Positions 41,733 to 45,251 of a stretch of DNA of 45,251 nucleotides are shown piece after piece. The translations under genes were made by a program, and so were the position numbers. The notes beneath the pieces were generated by a model, which searched no databases, was not told where the DNA came from, and saw nothing but the letters and a program-made list of their open reading frames with translations. How positions within the stretch are numbered: the first letter of the stretch is position 1; each line of letters starts with the position of its first letter. The stretch spans positions 1 to 45,251 of the forward strand of contig DIAY01000131.1 in assembly GCA_002414905.1 (NCBI GenBank), in the 5' to 3' direction. This DNA comes from Holophagales bacterium UBA5066 (lineage in GTDB: Bacteria > Acidobacteriota > Thermoanaerobaculia > UBA5066).

Positions 41733-43343
41733 ATGCGCTGGCCGAAGCGTCTCTCGCAGAAGCTCATCCTCTCGCTGACGATCGTCGTGGCGCTCGTCGC
41801 GGTGGCGAACGGCATCCTGTCCGCCCGCTCCGCCGACACGCAGCTGCAGGCCACGATGCTCCAGGGCGTCGACCAGATCTCCGGGGCCATCGCGAGCGCC
41901 ACCTGGCACGCCATGCTCGCCGACAACCGGGCGGCGGCCTACCAGGTGATGGAGACGATCGCCGCCAAGCAGGGGATCCGGAGCGTCAGGATCTACAACA
42001 AGGAAGGGCGCGTCATGTTCTCGACGCCCCCCTCCCTCACGAAGGTCGTCGACAAGAACGCCGAGGCCTGCTTCCTCTGCCACGCCTCCGAGCAGCCGCT
42101 CGTGAAGGTCGACACCCCGACGCGGGCCCGGGTCGTCCACAGGGCGGACGGCACGCGGACCCTCGCGATGATCACGCCGATCTACAACGAGCCGGCGTGC
42201 AGCAACGCCGCCTGCCACGCCCACCCCGAGTCGCAGAACGTCCTCGGCGTCCTCGACGTCGGCCTCGACATGCGCCTCGTCGACGAGCAGGTCCGCCGCA
42301 TCGAGATCCGGACGGCGCTCTTCACTTCGCTCGCCGTCATCCTCGTCGGTGTCTGCGCGACGGTCTTCACCCGCAGGCTCGTCACCACCCCGCTGGCCCG
42401 CCTCGCGGACGCGACGCGGCACGTGGCCGAGATGCAGCTCGACCGCCCCATCGCCCTCGGTTCGAGCGAGGAGCTCATGGAGCTGGCGCGTTCGTTCAAC
42501 GAAATGCGCCGCCGCCTCGCCGAGGCGATGGCCGAGATCAACGGGTTCACCCGCAGCCTCGAGGACAAGGTGGAGGAACGGACCGAGCAGCTGAAGGTCG
42601 CCCAGCAGAAGCTGATGCTGTCCGACCGGCTCTCCTCGCTCGGCCAGCTCGCGGCGAGCGTGGCGCACGAGATCAACAACCCGCTTTCGGGAGTCCTCAA
42701 TCTCTCGATGCTCATGAAGCGGATACTGAAGGACGACGGTATCCCGAAGGGGCGTGAGGCCGAGTTCCGGAAGTACCTCGACCAGGTCGCCGCCGAGACG
42801 GCCCGGACGGGGCGCATCGTCTCCGACCTCCTCGCCTTCTCGCGGCGCAGCCAGCCCCGTCGCGCCGACGTCGACCTGAACACGGTTATCGGAACGACGC
42901 TCTCCCTGGTTTCCCACAAGCTGAAGCTGATGAACGTCCAGGTGGATTGCGCCCTCGACGCCGCGCTCCCGCACGTCCTGGCCGACGGCTCGCAGCTCCA
43001 GCAGGTCATCATGAATCTCGTCCTGAACGGGGCCGAGGCGACCCGGGGGAAGGGGTCCGGGCACCTGCGCGTCGCGACCCGGGCGCTCGAGGAGAAGAAG
43101 GAAGTGCTCCTCGAGGTGAAGGACGACGGAGAAGGGATGAGCGCCGAGCTGAAGGAGCGGGTCTTCGACCCGTTCTTCACGACGAAGGACGAGGGGAAGG
43201 GTGTCGGGCTCGGCCTCGCGGTCGTCTACGGCATCGTCCAGGCGCACCAGGGTGAGATCGAGATCGAGAGCGTCCCTGGCAGCGGGACCGTCTTCCGCGT
43301 CACCCTTCCCGTGCGCCGGGACGCACCCGCCGCTTCCGCGTGA
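41733..43343 (+). CDS. Histidine kinase with periplasmic c-type heme motifs
   Basis: A 536-residue sensor. Two membrane segments (about 9-28 and 190-212) bracket a periplasmic domain that contains C113-F-L-C116-H117, a standard c-heme site, and C156-S-N-A-A-C161-H162, a CX4CH site inside a NEPAC..CHAHPES context. A HAMP domain (about 213-265) and a coiled coil lead to a HisKA domain with phosphorylated H312 in SVAHEINNP, and a HATPase_c domain with NLVLNGAEA, DDGEGM, FFTTK and GLGLAV boxes. It probably senses redox state, oxygen or NO through covalently bound heme. Its TGA overlaps the archaemetzincin GTG by 4 nt. The final gene of the operon is the likely response regulator. Confidence 0.93.
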   Translation: MRWPKRLSQKLILSLTIVVALVAVANGILSARSADTQLQATMLQGVDQISGAIASATWHAMLADNRAAAYQVMETIAAKQGIRSVRIYNKEGRVMFSTPPSLTKVVDKNAEACFLCHASEQPLVKVDTPTRARVVHRADGTRTLAMITPIYNEPACSNAACHAHPESQNVLGVLDVGLDMRLVDEQVRRIEIRTALFTSLAVILVGVCATVFTRRLVTTPLARLADATRHVAEMQLDRPIALGSSEELMELARSFNEMRRRLAEAMAEINGFTRSLEDKVEERTEQLKVAQQKLMLSDRLSSLGQLAASVAHEINNPLSGVLNLSMLMKRILKDDGIPKGREAEFRKYLDQVAAETARTGRIVSDLLAFSRRSQPRRADVDLNTVIGTTLSLVSHKLKLMNVQVDCALDAALPHVLADGSQLQQVIMNLVLNGAEATRGKGSGHLRVATRALEEKKEVLLEVKDDGEGMSAELKERVFDPFFTTKDEGKGVGLGLAVVYGIVQAHQGEIEIESVPGSGTVFRVTLPVRRDAPAASA

Positions 43344-43903
43344 GTTTCATCACCGTGGTCGCGATCGGCACCCCGGACGACGAGGCCCTGGCCTCCGTCG
43401 AGTCCGCCGTCGCGGGCGCGTTCGGCCGCGAGATCCGGCGTCTCGCGCCTCTCCCCGAGCCTGCCGGAGCCCTGGACGCCGCGCGGGCCCAGTGGAACGC
43501 GCCGGAGATGCTCAAGGTGCTCCTGACGGTCCGTCCGGCCTCGGCCGAGCGGATCCTCGGCGTCACGGGACGGGACCTCTTCATCCCGGTCCTGAGCTTC
43601 GTCTTCGGCCAGGCCCAGATGGACGGCCCGACCGCGGTCATCTCGCTCGCCCGGCTCTCGCAGGCCTTCCTGGGGCTCCCCGAGGACCGGCCGCTCCTCC
43701 TTTCGCGTGCGCGCAAGGAGGCGCTCCACGAGCTGGGCCACACCTTCGGCCTCGTCCACTGCCCGGACGCGGCCTGCCCCATGTCATTGTCGACAGGCGT
43801 CGTCCAGGTGGACCGCAAGGGAGAGGCGTTCTGCGCCTCCTGCGCGGCGCTCGTCAGGGAAAGGAACCCGGTGGCAGCGCCGCCGGAAGGGAGGACACGA
43901 TGA
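43340..43903 (+). CDS. amzA: Archaemetzincin-type zinc metalloprotease
   Basis: At 187 residues this has the full archaemetzincin signature: H130-E-L-G-H134-T-F-G-L-V-H140 provides three zinc ligands and the catalytic Glu131, a Met-turn Met follows in CPMS (M148), and C141, C146, C165 and C168 form the second, structural zinc site; D158 and K160 match the conserved DRK segment. No signal peptide, so it should be cytoplasmic. It overlaps the kinase before it (GTGA) and the regulator after it (ATGA), so all three are translationally coupled. The biological substrates of bacterial archaemetzincins are poorly known. No start other than the GTG fits the family N-terminus. Confidence 0.95.
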   Translation: MSFITVVAIGTPDDEALASVESAVAGAFGREIRRLAPLPEPAGALDAARAQWNAPEMLKVLLTVRPASAERILGVTGRDLFIPVLSFVFGQAQMDGPTAVISLARLSQAFLGLPEDRPLLLSRARKEALHELGHTFGLVHCPDAACPMSLSTGVVQVDRKGEAFCASCAALVRERNPVAAPPEGRTR

Positions 43904-45251
43904 GACCGACGTGGCGGATCCTCGTCATCGACGACGAGGCGGTCATGCGGGAGTCCCTCGCGGCCTGGCTCCGCGAGGACGGCTACGAGGTGGACACGGC
44001 CCCCTCGGGCCGGGAGGGGATCGACAAGGCGCGGGAGACCGACTACGCCATCTACTTCGTCGATCTGAAGATGCCGGGGGGGATCGACGGCATCGAGGCG
44101 ATGATGGAGATCAAGAAGCTCCGGGCGGATGCTTCCATCGTCATCATCACGGCCTACGCCACCGTCGATACCGCGATCACGGCGATGAAGGAGGGGGCGC
44201 TCGAGTACATCGTCAAGCCCTGCAACCCCCAGGAGATCTCCCTCCTGGTCTCCCGCATCATCAAGGTGAGGAAGCTCCAGCGCGAGAACGAGATCCTGCG
44301 CCGGCGCCTCTCCGGCCGCTGGCACTTCCACGACCTCATCTCCAAGAACCCGCGGATGCAGGAGATTTTCGGCCTCATCAAGGATGTCGCCAGCCTCAGG
44401 AGCACGGTCCTGATCACGGGGGAGAGCGGCACCGGCAAGGAGCTCATCGCGCGGGCCCTCCACTTCTCGGGCGAGAGAGCCGGGCGGCCGTTCGTCGGCG
44501 TCTCCTGCGCGGCCCTCTCCGAGTCGCTCCTGGAGTCCGAGCTCTTCGGACACGAGAAGGGGTCCTTCACCGGCGCGGCCGAGAGGCGCAAGGGAAAATT
44601 CGAGCTCGCCACGGGCGGGACGATCTTCCTCGACGAGATCGGCGACATCTCTCCGAAGGTCCAGGTCGACCTCCTCCGGGTCCTGCAGGAACGGCGCTTC
44701 TTCAGGGTCGGCGGGAGCGAGGAGGTTGCCGTCGACGTCCGCGTCGTCGCCGCGACGAACGTCGACCTCGTCGAGGCGGTCCGGCTCGGGCGCTTCCGCG
44801 ATGACCTCTTCTACAGGCTGAACGTCGTCGCCATTCCCCTCCCGCCGCTTCGAGACCGGCCGGAGGACATTCCGCTCCTGGCCCGCTCCTTCCTCGAACG
44901 CCTCTCTCACGAGCTGGGAAAGGAGGCCGAGGACCTCTCCGAAGGGGCCCTCAAGGCGCTCCTGGCGCACCGGTGGCCGGGGAACGTCCGCGAGCTGGAG
45001 AACGCCGTCGAGCGCGCGCTCGTCACCGCGAAGGGGCGCGTCCTGACCGAGGAGGACTTCGCGTTCCTGCGTCCCGTATCGGAGTCGGCGCTCGGCTGGA
45101 CCGTCCCGACGCACCTGCCGCTCGCCGACGTGGAGAAGACGGTCATCGCGTCCACGCTGAAGCGGAACGACGGGAACGTGAAGGAGACCGCGCTCGTCCT
45201 CGGCATCGACCGCTCGACGCTCTACGACAAGCTGAAGAAGTACGGCATCGA
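43900..45251 (+). CDS. NtrC-family sigma-54-dependent response regulator (3' truncated)
   Basis: The frame runs off the window after 450 codons, probably only a short distance from its end. A receiver domain (about 5-120, phosphoacceptor D55 in YFVDLKMPG, switch Thr/Lys in AYATVD and YIVKP) is followed by an AAA+ domain (about 145-375): Walker A GESGTGKE, the sigma-54 contact loop GSFTGA (a Ser variant of GAFTGA), Walker B GTIFLDEIG, and R-finger FRDDLFYRL. The Fis-type helix-turn-helix at the end reads NVKETALVLGIDRSTLY. Start ATG overlaps the archaemetzincin stop and has GGGAGG upstream. It should activate sigma-54 promoters when phosphorylated by the upstream heme kinase. Confidence 0.95.
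   Translation, partial: MRPTWRILVIDDEAVMRESLAAWLREDGYEVDTAPSGREGIDKARETDYAIYFVDLKMPGGIDGIEAMMEIKKLRADASIVIITAYATVDTAITAMKEGALEYIVKPCNPQEISLLVSRIIKVRKLQRENEILRRRLSGRWHFHDLISKNPRMQEIFGLIKDVASLRSTVLITGESGTGKELIARALHFSGERAGRPFVGVSCAALSESLLESELFGHEKGSFTGAAERRKGKFELATGGTIFLDEIGDISPKVQVDLLRVLQERRFFRVGGSEEVAVDVRVVAATNVDLVEAVRLGRFRDDLFYRLNVVAIPLPPLRDRPEDIPLLARSFLERLSHELGKEAEDLSEGALKALLAHRWPGNVRELENAVERALVTAKGRVLTEEDFAFLRPVSESALGWTVPTHLPLADVEKTVIASTLKRNDGNVKETALVLGIDRSTLYDKLKKYGI

Noticed and set aside
43300..45114. Minus-strand open frame of 604 codons opposite amzA and the NtrC-type gene
   Set aside because: Antisense shadow; the plus strand carries complete catalytic motifs with 4-nt gene overlaps.

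Overview
The window is a strongly GC-rich, densely coded bacterial chromosome segment. A Gram-negative envelope is indicated by the end of a TonB-dependent receptor, a lipopolysaccharide heptosyltransferase and a protein with an IPTL-CTERM-like sorting tail. The eukaryotic-type Ser/Thr kinase fused to a PD40/TolB-like propeller, the many secreted multi-domain proteins and the codon use recall Acidobacteriota (Thermoanaerobaculia-like genomes). That placement is an inference from gene style, not a phylogenetic result. No phage, insertion sequence, CRISPR array or origin is visible.

Layout. 1-6.6 kb: tail of a BtuB-like receptor, facing a large secreted nuclease across a strong hairpin, then a YpfJ-type zinc peptidase. 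6.6-9.8 kb: a small DUF6116-like membrane protein, tRNA-Ala(GGC) with promoter and terminator, a GT39-type membrane glycosyltransferase and a WYL regulator. 9.8-12.1 kb: rfbB and galE (nucleotide-sugar supply). 12.1-15.6 kb: tpx and a minus-strand run of secreted esterase, HAD phosphatase and an unknown secreted protein. 15.7-17.4 kb: a short-chain dehydrogenase without its catalytic Tyr, a stand-alone B12-binding protein with CarH-type photoreceptor motifs, and tRNA-Arg(TCT). 17.4-21.4 kb: a SAM methyltransferase, the kinase/propeller protein and a Lys/Ala-rich histone H1-like protein. 21.4-27.4 kb: a B12-binding radical SAM RiPP-type maturase with an unknown partner gene, a YihG-like acyltransferase and a Kup potassium transporter. 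27.4-30.3 kb: a glycosyltransferase cluster probably serving LPS core. 30.3-39.4 kb: a secreted esterase with beta repeats, a YjbQ-type protein, a 1524-residue fusion of acyl-CoA ligase, helical region, kinase-like region and GNAT acetyltransferase, and a divergent gene that looks like a degenerate PP2C phosphatase. 39.5-45.25 kb: a large zinc peptidase, then an operon of c-heme sensor kinase, archaemetzincin and NtrC-type regulator, running off the window.

The most unusual items are the ligase-GNAT fusion with its divergent PP2C-like neighbour, the metalloprotease embedded between a heme-sensing histidine kinase and its sigma-54 activator with 4-nt overlaps on both sides, the stand-alone CarH-like B12 module, and the orphan RiPP-type radical SAM enzyme. 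Many genes without a Shine-Dalgarno sequence have a TAnnnT hexamer about 7-14 nt before the start codon, suggesting leaderless transcripts, including one divergent pair whose -10 elements overlap. All functions are assigned by reading motifs by eye; no database search was run.
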